From contig JBKHXK010000032.1 in NCBI GenBank assembly GCA_046566065.1, positions 1-27,189 of the forward strand: DNA of 27,189 bases, in the 5' to 3' direction. Below, piece after piece: positions 6,728 through 15,419 of the stretch. The notes under the pieces are model-generated. The model had not been told where the DNA came from, searched no databases, and worked only from the letters and a program-made list of their open reading frames with translations. Source of the DNA: MB1-2 sp046566065. GTDB lineage: Bacteria > Actinomycetota > CADDZG01 > WHSQ01. Each line of letters begins with the position of its first letter. The first letter of the stretch is position 1. The translations under genes and the position numbers were made by a program.

Positions 6728-7507
6728 TCAGTACTCGGACCACCATTGGAGCCAGAGCTTGCGGGAGGTGCGGAGGTGCTCACGCTCTCGCGAGAAGACC
6801 TCGAGGGTGACGGTGCCGTCGTAACCGTGCTCCTTCAGGAGCCGGATGTGTGACTTCCAGTCGATCGTGCCGGCCCCCAACGGAAGGTGAAGGTCCTCTC
6901 CCCCGCCTCTGTTGTCCGAGACGTGGACGTGGGCGAGGCGGTCGCCGAACGCGCCGAGCAGGTTCTTGGTTCGGTTCTGCTCGCGCAGGCCGAGGCGCAG
7001 GTTGGCGTGGGCGATGTCGAGGTGGAAGTCGGCCTCCGGCACGGCGTCCAGGATCGCCTTCAGGTCCTCGACGTCGGAGAACGCTCGGTCGAGGTTCTCG
7101 ACCATGAGGGTGATGCCTCGTTGCGCAGCGTCGCTCGCCAGGTCCCCGATCGCTTCTGCGTTCATCTCTCGTACCCGGTCGGGAGAGTGGAGGGGGACCC
7201 GCTGATCCGGGTGGACGTTCACCAGCGTGACGCCGGCGTCGGCGAACACGTCCAGGCCCTTGCGATAGAGATCGCGCGCCAGCTGCCTCATCTCGGGATA
7301 CGGAGAGGCGATCGGCAGGTACCAGGCCGTGTGGCCCACCGCTTGGAGGCCGAGGTCCGAGATGAGAGACCCCACCTCTTTACCGTCGGGAGCCCAGGCG
7401 ACGGGCGGCTCGAGCGTGAGGTCGACGAAATCGAAGCCGTCCTCCGCTATCCGGTGGATCTCCTTCAGCACGGAGCGGCCTGGGAAGTTCATCGAACCTA
7501 CGAGCAT
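6728..7507 (-). CDS. Sugar-phosphate isomerase/epimerase-like TIM barrel
   Basis: From ATG at 7507 the protein has 259 residues (MLVGSMNFPGRS). It matches the AP_endonuc_2/xylose-isomerase-like fold: VDLTLEPP early, VGHTAWYLPI, LVNVHPDQ, MVENLDR (metal Glu), DFHLDIAHANL (metal Asp and His), LAHVHVSDN and TVTLEVF (C-terminal metal Glu). The full metal-site pattern is present, so it is probably an active divalent-metal enzyme; the substrate is unknown. The frame is open 23 codons further upstream, but that would overlap the divergent HAD gene. Start 7507 is preceded by GAGGG. Confidence 0.85.
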   Translation of the reverse strand: MLVGSMNFPGRSVLKEIHRIAEDGFDFVDLTLEPPVAWAPDGKEVGSLISDLGLQAVGHTAWYLPIASPYPEMRQLARDLYRKGLDVFADAGVTLVNVHPDQRVPLHSPDRVREMNAEAIGDLASDAAQRGITLMVENLDRAFSDVEDLKAILDAVPEADFHLDIAHANLRLGLREQNRTKNLLGAFGDRLAHVHVSDNRGGGEDLHLPLGAGTIDWKSHIRLLKEHGYDGTVTLEVFSREREHLRTSRKLWLQWWSEY

Positions 7508-7544
7508 GGCCCTCGACCGTACCTGCTGCGGTAGAACAGATGTC

Positions 7545-8357
7545 ATGCGAGCAGCCTTCTTCGACCTCGACCGCACCCTGATCCCAGGCTCGAGCCTGTT
7601 CCTCCTGGCGCGTGGCGCCTACGAGCGAGACATGTTCCGGGTGCGGGACCTCCTTCGCTTCGGGTGGGGCCAGCTGATGTTCCGCCTCCGTGGCGAGACC
7701 GAGAGCGGGATGGAGCGAACGCGCGAGGGGACGCTGGGGTTCGTCACGGGGCACAAGGCCGAGGAGCTCCTCGAATGGGGACGCGAGATCGCCAGCGAGC
7801 GCATCTTGCCGCTCGTTTACCAGGATCTCGTACAGGTGATCGAAGGTCACATCGAGCGGGGCGATCTGACCTTCCTCGTCACCGCGGCCCCGATCGAGCT
7901 CGCAGACACGATCGCCGAAGCGCTGGGGATGGAAGGTGCTATCGCGACGGTGTCCGAGATAGACGAGGACGGTTACTACACCGGCCGGTTGGTGGGCCCC
8001 CCGATGCACGGACCCGAGAAGGCGAAAGCGGTCGCGGAGATGGCTGCCGAGCGAGGGATCGAACTCGTCGAGTGTGCGGCCTACTCGGACTCGATCAACG
8101 ACCTGCCCCTGCTCGAGTCGGTCGGCTACCCCCATGCCGTCAACCCGGAGAGCGAATTGCGCAGGGTCGCGCTCAAACGCGGATGGCCGATCCACGAGCT
8201 CAGAACCCGGCGCAAGGCCTTGTTGATAGGTATCCCGGCCGGGGTCGGCGGGGTTAGCGTTTTCGGTGCCGGCATCGCGACCGGCATCTATCTCGAACGT
8301 AGAAGGTTGAAGCAGCTGGGATGGCGCGACCGGATATCCGGCCGCTTCCGTTCGTAA
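7545..8357 (+). CDS. HAD-superfamily IB hydrolase with C-terminal membrane anchor
   Basis: The 270-residue protein begins MRAAFFDLDRTLIPGSS, giving the HAD DxDxT motif (nucleophile Asp7, acid/base Asp9). Motif II is FLVTAAP, the lysine motif is in GPEKAKAV, and motif IV is YSDSINDLPLL. This is the subfamily IB pattern shared with SerB-like phosphoserine phosphatases and the TIGR01490 group. After the domain comes a membrane helix (about residues 228-248, LLIGIPAGVGGVSVFGAGIATGIYL), so it is tethered near its C-terminus. The start overlaps no other gene if the divergent isomerase starts at 7507. The substrate is unassigned; phosphoserine or a lipid phosphate are possible. Confidence 0.88.
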   Translation: MRAAFFDLDRTLIPGSSLFLLARGAYERDMFRVRDLLRFGWGQLMFRLRGETESGMERTREGTLGFVTGHKAEELLEWGREIASERILPLVYQDLVQVIEGHIERGDLTFLVTAAPIELADTIAEALGMEGAIATVSEIDEDGYYTGRLVGPPMHGPEKAKAVAEMAAERGIELVECAAYSDSINDLPLLESVGYPHAVNPESELRRVALKRGWPIHELRTRRKALLIGIPAGVGGVSVFGAGIATGIYLERRRLKQLGWRDRISGRFRS

Positions 8358-8380
8358 CCCGCGATAGAGAAGGAGACACG

Positions 8381-8890
8381 ATGCCCACCGCCACATTCGT
8401 CACGAACCGAGGAACGTTCAAGGCCAAGCTGATGCCCGAGCACGCACCGATCACGGTGGCTAACTTCACCGATCTCGCCACCGGCAAGCGCGAGTGGAAG
8501 GACCCCCGCGATGGCCAGCGCAAGTCGGAGCCGCTCTATAACGGCACGATCTTCCACCGCGTGATCGACAACTTCATGATCCAGGGCGGCGACCCTCAGG
8601 GCACCGGCACCGGGGGCCCCGGCTACCGCTTCGAGGACGAATGTCCTCCGGGTGGTCCGAAGCTCGACAAGCCGGGTCTGCTAGCCATGGCGAACGCGGG
8701 GCCGAACACGAACGGCTCCCAGTTCTTCGTCACCCTGGCCCCGACGCCCTGGCTCACCGGCAAGCACACGGTGTTCGGAGAGGTGATCGAGGGCATGGAG
8801 GTCGTCGAGGCCATCGGCTCGACGCCGACCGGCTCGCAGGACCGCCCGACCGAAGACGTCGTGCTCGAGCGAGTCGAGATCGAGGACTAG
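8381..8890 (+). CDS. ppiB: Peptidyl-prolyl cis-trans isomerase, cyclophilin type
   Basis: The 169-residue protein is a complete cyclophilin: FHRVIDNFMIQGGD with catalytic Arg60, MANAGPNTNGSQFFVTL, and TPWLTGKHTVFGEV. Trp124 matches the tryptophan that favours cyclosporin binding in eukaryotic cyclophilins; many bacterial forms have another residue there. No signal peptide, so it is cytoplasmic and assists protein folding. An earlier ATG (8321) overlaps the HAD gene; the ATG at 8381 has AGAAGGAG about 5 nt upstream. Confidence 0.95.
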   Translation: MPTATFVTNRGTFKAKLMPEHAPITVANFTDLATGKREWKDPRDGQRKSEPLYNGTIFHRVIDNFMIQGGDPQGTGTGGPGYRFEDECPPGGPKLDKPGLLAMANAGPNTNGSQFFVTLAPTPWLTGKHTVFGEVIEGMEVVEAIGSTPTGSQDRPTEDVVLERVEIED

Positions 8891-8909
8891 CGCGCCTTTC
8901 TCGCCCTGC

Positions 8910-8956
8910 CGCTTTGGCAGACTCAGCCCGGCCAACGGGCTGCAGATACCAAAGCG
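8910..8956. terminator. Nested inverted repeat between convergent genes
   Basis: CGCTTTGG (8910-8917) pairs with CCAAAGCG (8949-8956), and inside it CAGCCCG (8924-8930) pairs with CGGGCTG (8936-8942) around a GCCAA loop. It sits between the ppiB stop and the convergent stop of the spermidine-synthase-like gene. No strong T-run follows, so it may work as a bidirectional terminator or a 3'-end stabiliser. Confidence 0.6.
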
Positions 8957-8958
8957 AG
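8934..8958. repeat. 25-nt direct repeat, copy 1
   Basis: This stretch (AACGGGC, then TACCAAAGCGAG at its end) matches 10515-10539 at 21 of 25 positions by my alignment. Both copies adjoin the stop codon of a minus-strand gene. Confidence 0.6.
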
Positions 8959-8961
8959 AGC

Positions 8962-10455
8962 TCAGGGCCCGGGGTGGGTGGTGAGGAGTTGGTCTACCGG
9001 GGCGTAGTCGTCGGTCAGGACCTGGGCGTCGCCCACGAAGCTGTCTACCGAAGGGCCCGAGAGAAGGTCTAACTCTGGGGCGCGGTCGTCCAGTTCCGTG
9101 CTCAGTTCGTCGACCGGCAGCGGTTGCTTCGAGGCGACGATGACGAGGTTCCCTCCGTCGGAACGCTCGAGGACCTCGGGACGAGCTATCAGCGCAACGT
9201 GCGGAAAGACCTCTTTGATGGTGGCCACCTCGGCCCGGGCGAAGTCGAGTGGCGGGTAATCGATCACGTTCAGCGCGTAGAGGCCGTCATCGGTCAGGAC
9301 GCGATCGACATCGCGCACGACCTCGACCGTGGTCAGGTGCCAGGGCACCGACAGACCTCCGAAGGCATCTCCGACGACGAAGTCCCGGCCCCCAGATGAT
9401 TCACGAGCCAGACCCACCCGGGCGTCCTGCACGCGGACCTCGATGCCATCGCCGAGCTCCAAGCCCAGCCGATCCCTGTCGAGCTCGACCACTCCCCCGT
9501 CGATCTCCAGCACCAGGCTCTGGCTGCCGGGCCGGGTCGCAGCGAGGTAGCGAGGCAGGGTCAGCCCGCCACCGCCCAGATGAAGAACACGCGGGCTTCG
9601 TTCATCGACCGCGGCGTCCAAGACGGACGCGATCGCGCGGATGTAGCTGAACTCGAGGTGCCGGGGGTCCTCGAGGTCGACATACGAATGGAACAAGGTG
9701 TCGAGCTGAAGCACCCGCCCCGAGGGTCGCACCTCGTCCCGAACGACGCGAGCGCAGTGATAGGCGGTCTCCACATCACACGCCGGCGAAGCCGCGAGCA
9801 GGCTGCCCGTCCCGAACAGGGCCAGGACCACCCCGGCCCCCAGCGAGCGAACCCCCGGTCGGCGGAAGACGAGCGCGGCACCGATCACCAACAAGCAACC
9901 CCCGAGTGCGAGCAAGATCACGCTGGTCGGCATCGCCGCCACCAACAAGAAGCCCGTTGCGAAGGTGGCGATCAGGGCGCCCAGCGTCGCGATCCCGGAG
10001 AGCCGGCCGACCACCGTGCCCGTCTCGGTCAAAGCCCCGAGCCGCAACTTCACGACCATCGGGGTCACCGCAGAGAGCAGAGATGCCGGAGCGAACACGG
10101 CGAGGGCGGCGATGACGAGGACGGCCGATGTCTCGCCGCCGCGCACCTGCTCCCCGGTGGCCCTCACCACCGGGCCGACGAGCAGCATCAAAGCCCCGGC
10201 GGATAGCACCGTCGGCCCCAAGAGCCGGATGGGCTCGAACCGGTCTGCGGCCCTGCCCCCGATCCACGCGCCGGTCGAGATGGCGGCAAGAGCGAACCCG
10301 ATCACGGCGGTACTGGTCTGCAGGGTCAGGCCGACGTAGGGGGCGACGAGCCTCAGGCTCAATATCTCCAGCACCAGGATGGCCCCGGAGGTGAAAGCGA
10401 CCAGGAGCGACGCTGCCAGGGGGCCGAGGGGCGCATCCGCCTTCGAGTCATCCAT
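8962..10455 (-). CDS. Membrane protein fused to spermidine-synthase-like methyltransferase domain
   Basis: From ATG at 10455 the product is 497 residues. The N-terminal half has about seven or eight hydrophobic helices (beginning LGPLAASLLVAFTSGAILVLEILSL type). The C-terminal half is spermidine-synthase-like: RVLHLGGGGLTLPRYL, LVLEIDGGVVELD and DFVVGDAFGGLSVPWHLTTVE. Such fusions are common in Actinobacteria and often annotated as fused MFS/spermidine synthase, but polyamine activity is not proven. The soluble domain may sit on the cytoplasmic face. A GTG eight codons upstream (10479) is an alternative; the ATG is preferred because TAGGCT lies 7 nt before it. It ends beside the nested inverted repeat. 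Confidence 0.85.
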   Translation of the reverse strand: MDDSKADAPLGPLAASLLVAFTSGAILVLEILSLRLVAPYVGLTLQTSTAVIGFALAAISTGAWIGGRAADRFEPIRLLGPTVLSAGALMLLVGPVVRATGEQVRGGETSAVLVIAALAVFAPASLLSAVTPMVVKLRLGALTETGTVVGRLSGIATLGALIATFATGFLLVAAMPTSVILLALGGCLLVIGAALVFRRPGVRSLGAGVVLALFGTGSLLAASPACDVETAYHCARVVRDEVRPSGRVLQLDTLFHSYVDLEDPRHLEFSYIRAIASVLDAAVDERSPRVLHLGGGGLTLPRYLAATRPGSQSLVLEIDGGVVELDRDRLGLELGDGIEVRVQDARVGLARESSGGRDFVVGDAFGGLSVPWHLTTVEVVRDVDRVLTDDGLYALNVIDYPPLDFARAEVATIKEVFPHVALIARPEVLERSDGGNLVIVASKQPLPVDELSTELDDRAPELDLLSGPSVDSFVGDAQVLTDDYAPVDQLLTTHPGP

Positions 10456-10485
10456 GTCGGGCAGCCTAAGAGGGGCCACGTCAGT

Positions 10486-10539
10486 CTCGCGCTTCGCGCG
10501 GGATATGCCCGCTCAACGGGCAGCGTTTACCAAAGCGAG
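10486..10539. terminator. Nested inverted repeat at the 3' end of the epoxide-hydrolase-like gene
   Basis: TGCCCG (10506-10511) pairs with CGGGCA (10517-10522) around CTCAA, inside an outer imperfect pair CTCGCGCTT (10486-10494) and AAGCGAG (10533-10539). The gene's last four codons and its TAA stop lie within the element. It is related to the element at 8910-8956. Confidence 0.55.
10515..10539. repeat. 25-nt direct repeat, copy 2
   Basis: This is the partner of 8934-8958, 21 of 25 positions identical. The stop codon of the epoxide-hydrolase-like gene is inside it. Confidence 0.6.
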
Positions 10540-11411
10540 GCCTCGAAGAACGCGCGGATCTCTTCGGTGATGAGGTCGGGGGCCTCGTCGACCATGAAGT
10601 GCCCCACGTCTTCCAGGACGTAGGCCTCCATCCGATCCGCGTGATCCTCGAAACCCGGCAGCAGCGAGGGCGGACAGACGGGGTCGTGACGACCGACGAG
10701 CATCCTCGTTGGAACGGTCAGGCGATAAGGGTCGTAACGACCGGTCACCAACGGCAGCGCCTCGCGAGTGAGGAAGGTCCGGTAGTACTGCACGCTGGCG
10801 GCGGCGCGTTTCGGTTCCTGTAAGACCCGAGAGAACGCATGGAGTTCCGCTTCGCTCCAGACGTCGCGGTCACGCACGGCGGACCGCAGGCTCTTCTCGA
10901 CGATCTCGGGTCGAGCGCGCAACAGCCATTCGCCCACGAAAGGAGAGGCGAGCACCCACTGGTATGCCGTGCTCCACATCCTTCCGGCGCGCCTCGGGTC
11001 GAGTCGGATCCACGGGTGCACGATCGCCAGCGCGAGGTAGCGCTCGAAGCGTTCGGGCTGGAACAGACACATCAAGAAGCCCGTGAACGCGCCCCAGTCG
11101 TGGCCGATCAGCCGGACACGTTCTAGACCTAAAGCGTCCATCAGGGTCAGCATGTCGTTGGCCAGCGTCTCTTTCTCGTAGCCGGTCCGGGGGGCATCCG
11201 ACCAGCCTAGGCCTCGCAGATCGGGGCAGATCACCCGGTAGCGCTTGGCCAACTCCGGGATCACCCCGCGCCACATGTACCAGTGCTGCGGCCAGCCGTG
11301 AAGCATCAGCAGGGGTTCCCCGGTTCCCGCTTCGGCGACATGGAAGCTAAGTCCCCCAGCGCGGACATATCGATGGGAGACCCCAGGAACTTCAGGCAGC
11401 GGCGCGCTCAT
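10527..11411 (-). CDS. Alpha/beta hydrolase, epoxide hydrolase / haloalkane dehalogenase-like
   Basis: The 294-residue protein has HGWPQHWYMW (oxyanion HGxP motif), VICPDLRGLGWSD, and the nucleophile elbow LIGHDWGAFTG with Asp105. The acid is probably Asp243 (GRHDPV) and the base His271 (VGHFM). An aspartate nucleophile marks epoxide hydrolases and haloalkane dehalogenases; the HGWPQ sequence favours epoxide hydrolase. It probably acts in the cytoplasm on hydrophobic epoxides. It is divergent from the GAF kinase gene, with 74 bp between them. Confidence 0.88.
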   Translation of the reverse strand: MSAPLPEVPGVSHRYVRAGGLSFHVAEAGTGEPLLMLHGWPQHWYMWRGVIPELAKRYRVICPDLRGLGWSDAPRTGYEKETLANDMLTLMDALGLERVRLIGHDWGAFTGFLMCLFQPERFERYLALAIVHPWIRLDPRRAGRMWSTAYQWVLASPFVGEWLLRARPEIVEKSLRSAVRDRDVWSEAELHAFSRVLQEPKRAAASVQYYRTFLTREALPLVTGRYDPYRLTVPTRMLVGRHDPVCPPSLLPGFEDHADRMEAYVLEDVGHFMVDEAPDLITEEIRAFFEASLW

Positions 11412-11485
11412 CAGCGAGAGATACCCCTTGACCAGTGGTCCTAACTATCAACCGTGACAGCGTCCCGCACCGTTAGCCTTCTTGT

Positions 11486-12697
11486 ATGGAGGACAGAGGA
11501 TCCGGGACAAGCGTTACCGATCCAAGTCGCCTACGTTCGTTGCGAGCTACGGGACTTCTCGACTCCCCGCCTGAGGAAGGCTTCGATCGCCTGACCCGAC
11601 TCGCGTCCAAGATGGTCGGTGCGCCGACCGCGCTCATATCGCTGGTCGATGAGGATCGCCAATTCTTCAAGTCGGCCCTCGGACTACGCTCGGACATAGA
11701 CGAAGCGAGAGAGACGCCCCTTTCGCACTCCTACTGCAAGCACGTGGTGGATTCCGGTCTCCCTCTCACCCTCGATGATGCGCGCGAGAACGAGCTCACA
11801 CGAGAGAGCCTCGCGATCGTCGATCTCGATGCGATCTCCTATTGCGGAGTCCCCATCAAAGACGAGGACGGACACGTCCTCGGGTCGTTCTGCGTTCTGG
11901 ACTCCCAACCTCGCGGTTGGACCGCGGAGCAGGTGACGATGCTTCAGGAACTCGCCGAGATGGTCATGACGGAGATCCGGCTGCGCAAGCTCGCCCGGGA
12001 TCTCGATGAAACCAACGGGCATCTAAGAGATGTGAACCATGCTCTGCGTGATTTCATCTCGATCGCGTCTCATGACATGAAGAACCCTCTGACCTCGATC
12101 CTCGGGTTCAGCTCGATGATGAGGAGGCGTTGGGAGTCCTTCTCCGACGAGGAGAAACGGAAGTTCGCCGGAACGATCGAGAGCCAAGCTCAGTTCCTGA
12201 ACCGCTTGGTCGACGATCTCCTAACTCTGAGCCAGGTGGAGGCCGGCGCGATCGAGGTGCATCCAGAGAGTCTCAACGTCCTGAAAGTCGTCGAACATGT
12301 CGTCGGAGCTCTCGCCGAAGACGTCTCTGTAGATATCGACGTCCCCACCGGCTCGCAGGTGTTCGCCGACGCCGACCACCTCCAGCGGATCATCACGAAC
12401 CTCCTGAGCAATGCCCTGAAATACGGGGCCCAACCGGTAACGATCCGAGCGATCGACGAAGAGGACACCGTCAGGGTGGAGATCGAGGACCGCGGCCAGG
12501 GGGTGCCACCCGAGTTCCTGCCGCGACTCTTCCAGAAGTTCTCCCGCGCCGAAGACCAGAACACGAGAACGAAAGAGGGCACCGGCCTCGGTCTATCGAT
12601 CGTGAGAGCGCTGGCGGAAAGCAGCGGAGGCACCGTCACCTACGAGCCCAACCAGCCTCAGGGTTCCCGATTCATCGTTCGGCTTCCCGCAGCCTGA
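11486..12697 (+). CDS. GAF-domain sensor histidine kinase
   Basis: The 403-residue soluble kinase starts with a GAF domain (about residues 15-165: LLDSPPEEGFDRLTRLASKMVGAPTALISLVDEDRQFFKS, then the HSYC and GVPIKDEDGHVLGSFCVLD segments). A short coiled coil leads to a HisKA domain with His196 in FISIASHDMKNPL. The HATPase has the N-box (NLLSNALKYG, about 305-314), G1 (EDRGQGVPP) and G2 (GTGLGLSI, about 365-372). It has no membrane helix, so the GAF domain senses a cytoplasmic or diffusible ligand. No response regulator lies next to it. TAGCCT is exactly 6 nt before the ATG and no Shine-Dalgarno is present, suggesting leaderless translation. Confidence 0.93.
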   Translation: MEDRGSGTSVTDPSRLRSLRATGLLDSPPEEGFDRLTRLASKMVGAPTALISLVDEDRQFFKSALGLRSDIDEARETPLSHSYCKHVVDSGLPLTLDDARENELTRESLAIVDLDAISYCGVPIKDEDGHVLGSFCVLDSQPRGWTAEQVTMLQELAEMVMTEIRLRKLARDLDETNGHLRDVNHALRDFISIASHDMKNPLTSILGFSSMMRRRWESFSDEEKRKFAGTIESQAQFLNRLVDDLLTLSQVEAGAIEVHPESLNVLKVVEHVVGALAEDVSVDIDVPTGSQVFADADHLQRIITNLLSNALKYGAQPVTIRAIDEEDTVRVEIEDRGQGVPPEFLPRLFQKFSRAEDQNTRTKEGTGLGLSIVRALAESSGGTVTYEPNQPQGSRFIVRLPAA

Positions 12698-12755
12698 CCA
12701 AGACCGGACAGACCCGGGCGAAAGGAAACCAGAACCGAACGTAGAAACCTGCTGT

Positions 12756-13997
12756 ATGACCTCATCTCGCCTCGTCACGCGCTCTCTCATCTCTCTGCTC
12801 GCCGTAGCTCTCTCGTTCACCAGCCTCCCCTCCGGAGCCGAAGCCGCCGAGGGTGGCCCCGTCAAGTGCGTGAACGGCAAGGCGGGAGAGTTCCCCTGCA
12901 AGGACATCGATCTGATGGCACACGTTCGCCCGACGGGCTTGGCAGGCGGCGGGATCTCGGATGTATGGGGCTGGGTGGATCCCGAGACCAAGAAGGAGTA
13001 CGCGGTCGTGGGAGGAGGCGGCGGCGTCCGCTTCTTCGGCGTGACGAAGCCGACCCAACCCGTTCTGGCCGGACGGATGATCGGGCAAGCAGGGCTTCCC
13101 TGGGTCGAGATGGAGATCCTCAACGACCACCTCTATGTGGTCTGCGACCTTCAACCGTGCGGGCTGCAGATCTTCGACCTGAGCCGGCTCCGGGGCCCGG
13201 AAGCCGCGGCCCCCGTGTGGCGGCCCGACGTGGTCCTTCCCATCGGTACGTTCCACTCGATCGCATCGAACCCCGAGACCAACCACATCTTCCTGAACGG
13301 TGCCGTGCCGACCGTCGGAACCCCCTTCGTCTTTGATGTAAGCAGGCCGCTGGCACCAGTGCCGGTCGGTTGGATGGGCGACGACGGCTACACGCACGAC
13401 TCTCTATGCCCGACCTACAACGGTCCGGACAAGCGCTTCAAGAAGCACGAGATCTGCTTCAACTTCAACGAGGACACGGTCACGATCTACGACGTGTCGG
13501 CGAACCCTCTGATGCCCGTGCAGCTGGCGCGGGAGACGTACGAGAACGCGAGCTACACGCACTCGGGTGCACTGACGAAGGATCAGGCCTACCTGATCTC
13601 AACCGATGAGGGCGACGAGCAAGATCACGGGCTGCCCTCCACGCTCTACATCTGGGACGTGAGGAAGCTGACCGCCCCGAAGATGATCGGCACCTTCACG
13701 GGCGACTCGCTGTCGATCGATCACAACATCTACTCCGAGCAGGATGCGCTGTATCACGCCAACTACGTGAACGGGTTCCGCATCCTGGATCTGAAAGACG
13801 CGTCGAAGGCGAAGCTCGAGGAGGTTGCCTGGTTCGACACCGTCCCGACCTCCGACGCTCCGGAGTTCAGCGGGGCCTGGGCCGCCTACCCCTACCTGCC
13901 CTCGGGCAACGTCCTGGTCGGCGACATGGGCGGCTCATTCTTCGTGCTCCGCCCCCACGACGACGTCTACAGGTCGCTGGGAGTGAAGCGGAAGTAG
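12756..13997 (+). CDS. Secreted LVIVD / choice-of-anchor-B-type repeat protein
   Basis: The 413-residue protein has a signal peptide (to about residue 30, SLISLLAVALSFTSLPSGAEA). The mature part is made of LVIVD-type beta-propeller repeats: VRFFGVTKPTQPVLAG, LQIFDLSRL, PFVFDVSRPLAPVPVG, VTIYDVSANPLMPVQLA, LYIWDVRKLTAPKMIG and FRILDLKDAS. It closes with GDMGGSFFVLRP, resembling the end of choice-of-anchor-B family proteins. His-rich turns (GYTHDS, YTHSGA, IDHNIY) recur and could bind metal. The role is unknown. No Shine-Dalgarno is seen. Confidence 0.85.
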   Translation: MTSSRLVTRSLISLLAVALSFTSLPSGAEAAEGGPVKCVNGKAGEFPCKDIDLMAHVRPTGLAGGGISDVWGWVDPETKKEYAVVGGGGGVRFFGVTKPTQPVLAGRMIGQAGLPWVEMEILNDHLYVVCDLQPCGLQIFDLSRLRGPEAAAPVWRPDVVLPIGTFHSIASNPETNHIFLNGAVPTVGTPFVFDVSRPLAPVPVGWMGDDGYTHDSLCPTYNGPDKRFKKHEICFNFNEDTVTIYDVSANPLMPVQLARETYENASYTHSGALTKDQAYLISTDEGDEQDHGLPSTLYIWDVRKLTAPKMIGTFTGDSLSIDHNIYSEQDALYHANYVNGFRILDLKDASKAKLEEVAWFDTVPTSDAPEFSGAWAAYPYLPSGNVLVGDMGGSFFVLRPHDDVYRSLGVKRK

Positions 13998-14006
13998 CTC
14001 TGCGCC

Positions 14007-14435
14007 TTAGCTCTCTGTCGGCGGGCTGTAGTTGATCATCCAGCCCACGCCGAACTTGTCCTTCAGGCTGCCGAAGTAGTCGCCCCACACCTGATCGCCC
14101 ATAGCCATCTCGATGGTGGCTCCTTGCGACAGCCCCTCGAAGAGTCTGTCGGCTTCCTCCCGCGAGTCTGGGTGGACCGAGATGTAAGCGTGGTTTCCCT
14201 GAACGGTCTCGTGTCCGAGGGACCCGAGGGTGTCGCTTGCCATGAGGACACTGTCCCCGATGGGGAGCGAGATGTGCATCATCTTGCCCTCGTCCTCTGC
14301 CGGGATCGACACGCCTTCCATCGGCATCTCCCCGAAGGTCACCTCAGACGAGAAGTCGCCGCCGAACACGGACCTGTAGAACTCGAAGGCCTCCTTCGTG
14401 TTACCGCCGAAGTTGAGATACGTGTTCAGGTTCAT
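14007..14435 (-). CDS. VOC-family (PhnB-like) protein
   Basis: The 142-residue protein begins MNLNTYLNFGGNTKEAFEFYRSVFGG and continues with GKMMHISLPIGDSVLMASD and a C-terminal GDYFGSLKDKFGVGWMINY. This is the PhnB/3-demethylubiquinone methyltransferase-like branch of the vicinal-oxygen-chelate superfamily. Members bind metal and small substrates, but individual activities are seldom known. AGGAGGAGG lies about 6 nt before the ATG, and the start overlaps the stop of the upstream double-VOC gene by 4 bp (ATGA). Confidence 0.9.
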   Translation of the reverse strand: MNLNTYLNFGGNTKEAFEFYRSVFGGDFSSEVTFGEMPMEGVSIPAEDEGKMMHISLPIGDSVLMASDTLGSLGHETVQGNHAYISVHPDSREEADRLFEGLSQGATIEMAMGDQVWGDYFGSLKDKFGVGWMINYSPPTES

Positions 14436-15343
14436 GAACTTCCTCCTCCTACCCGTGCGTCTTCGCCTTGGTAAGCCCGTTCCAGCTCCGCCAGGTCGAA
14501 TCTCTTCATCTGAAGGAATGCTTGCGTCACCCGGGCCTTCTGTTCTTCGGTCCCCTTGTTCATCAGCTCGTCTAGCGCCGTGGGTGTGACCTGCCAGGAG
14601 AGTCCGTACCGATCCTTCAGCCAGCCGCACTGCTCGGCCTCCGGAACCGCCGATAGCTTGTCCGAGTAGTAGTCGAGCTCCTGTTGCGACTCGCAAGGAA
14701 CGATCAGCGAGATCGCCTCGTTGAAGGCTGAGTCGTGCGCCCGGGCGCTGTCCATCGCAGCGAGCTTGTACCCGTCCAGATCCACGAAGGCGTGCTGCAC
14801 GGTCCCCGGCTGGTCCGGATCGCTCCCCGCGCCGTAGTGCTGCACGTGCTCCACCTTTGAGTTCGGAAAGACGGAGGCGTAGTGGTTGATGGCCTCCTCG
14901 GCCTTGCCGCACACGTCGCCCGTGTACATGAGCGTAGGAACGAGGGTCTGGTCGATCTCGCCCCGCGCATCGAGCATCACCTGCCACGAGAGGCCGTAGC
15001 GGTCCGTGGTCCACCCGTATCTGTCGCTGAACGGATACGAGTCAAGCGGCATGAGAGCATCCCCTCCTTCGGAGAGTTTCCCCCAGAGCTCGTCCACCTC
15101 TCCAGTGGTTCGGCAACGCACCAGGAACGACACGGCCGGCGTGAAGCTGAATAGAGGCCCTGCGCTGATCGCCATGAACGGCTGACCGGCCAACTCGAAA
15201 GAGACGATGTCACAGTCTCCCGAGGGGGTGTCCTTGATCTGAGCGATGTTCGTGATCTTCGAACCGGGCAACGCCTGCACGTAGAACTCCGCGGCCTGCA
15301 CAGCTTCCTTGTCGAACCACAGGTGGGGGGTGATCTGACCCAT
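14432..15343 (-). CDS. Double VOC-domain (PhnB-like) protein
   Basis: The 303-residue protein contains two PhnB-like VOC domains. The first is at about 1-130 (ITPHLWFDKEAVQAAEFYVQALPGSKI ... DRYGWTTDRYGLSWQVM). The second is at about 132-265 (VPTLMYTGDVCGKAEEAINHYASVFPNSKV ... CGWLKDRYGLSWQVTP). Each repeats the phrase DRYGLSWQV. A helical tail follows (MNKGTEEQKARVTQAFLQMKRFDLAELERAY type). It is a fused pseudodimer and is translationally coupled to the single-domain VOC gene downstream. AGAGGAGG precedes the start. The substrate is unknown. Confidence 0.9.
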   Translation of the reverse strand: MGQITPHLWFDKEAVQAAEFYVQALPGSKITNIAQIKDTPSGDCDIVSFELAGQPFMAISAGPLFSFTPAVSFLVRCRTTGEVDELWGKLSEGGDALMPLDSYPFSDRYGWTTDRYGLSWQVMLDARGEIDQTLVPTLMYTGDVCGKAEEAINHYASVFPNSKVEHVQHYGAGSDPDQPGTVQHAFVDLDGYKLAAMDSARAHDSAFNEAISLIVPCESQQELDYYSDKLSAVPEAEQCGWLKDRYGLSWQVTPTALDELMNKGTEEQKARVTQAFLQMKRFDLAELERAYQGEDARVGGGSS

Positions 15344-15419
15344 CGCTACCTCCTCTGTCCGCCTCCGGCGGCCATGCGCTCACTTGCTTACACGATCAAG
15401 ACCTGAGGAGAGACCGCAA

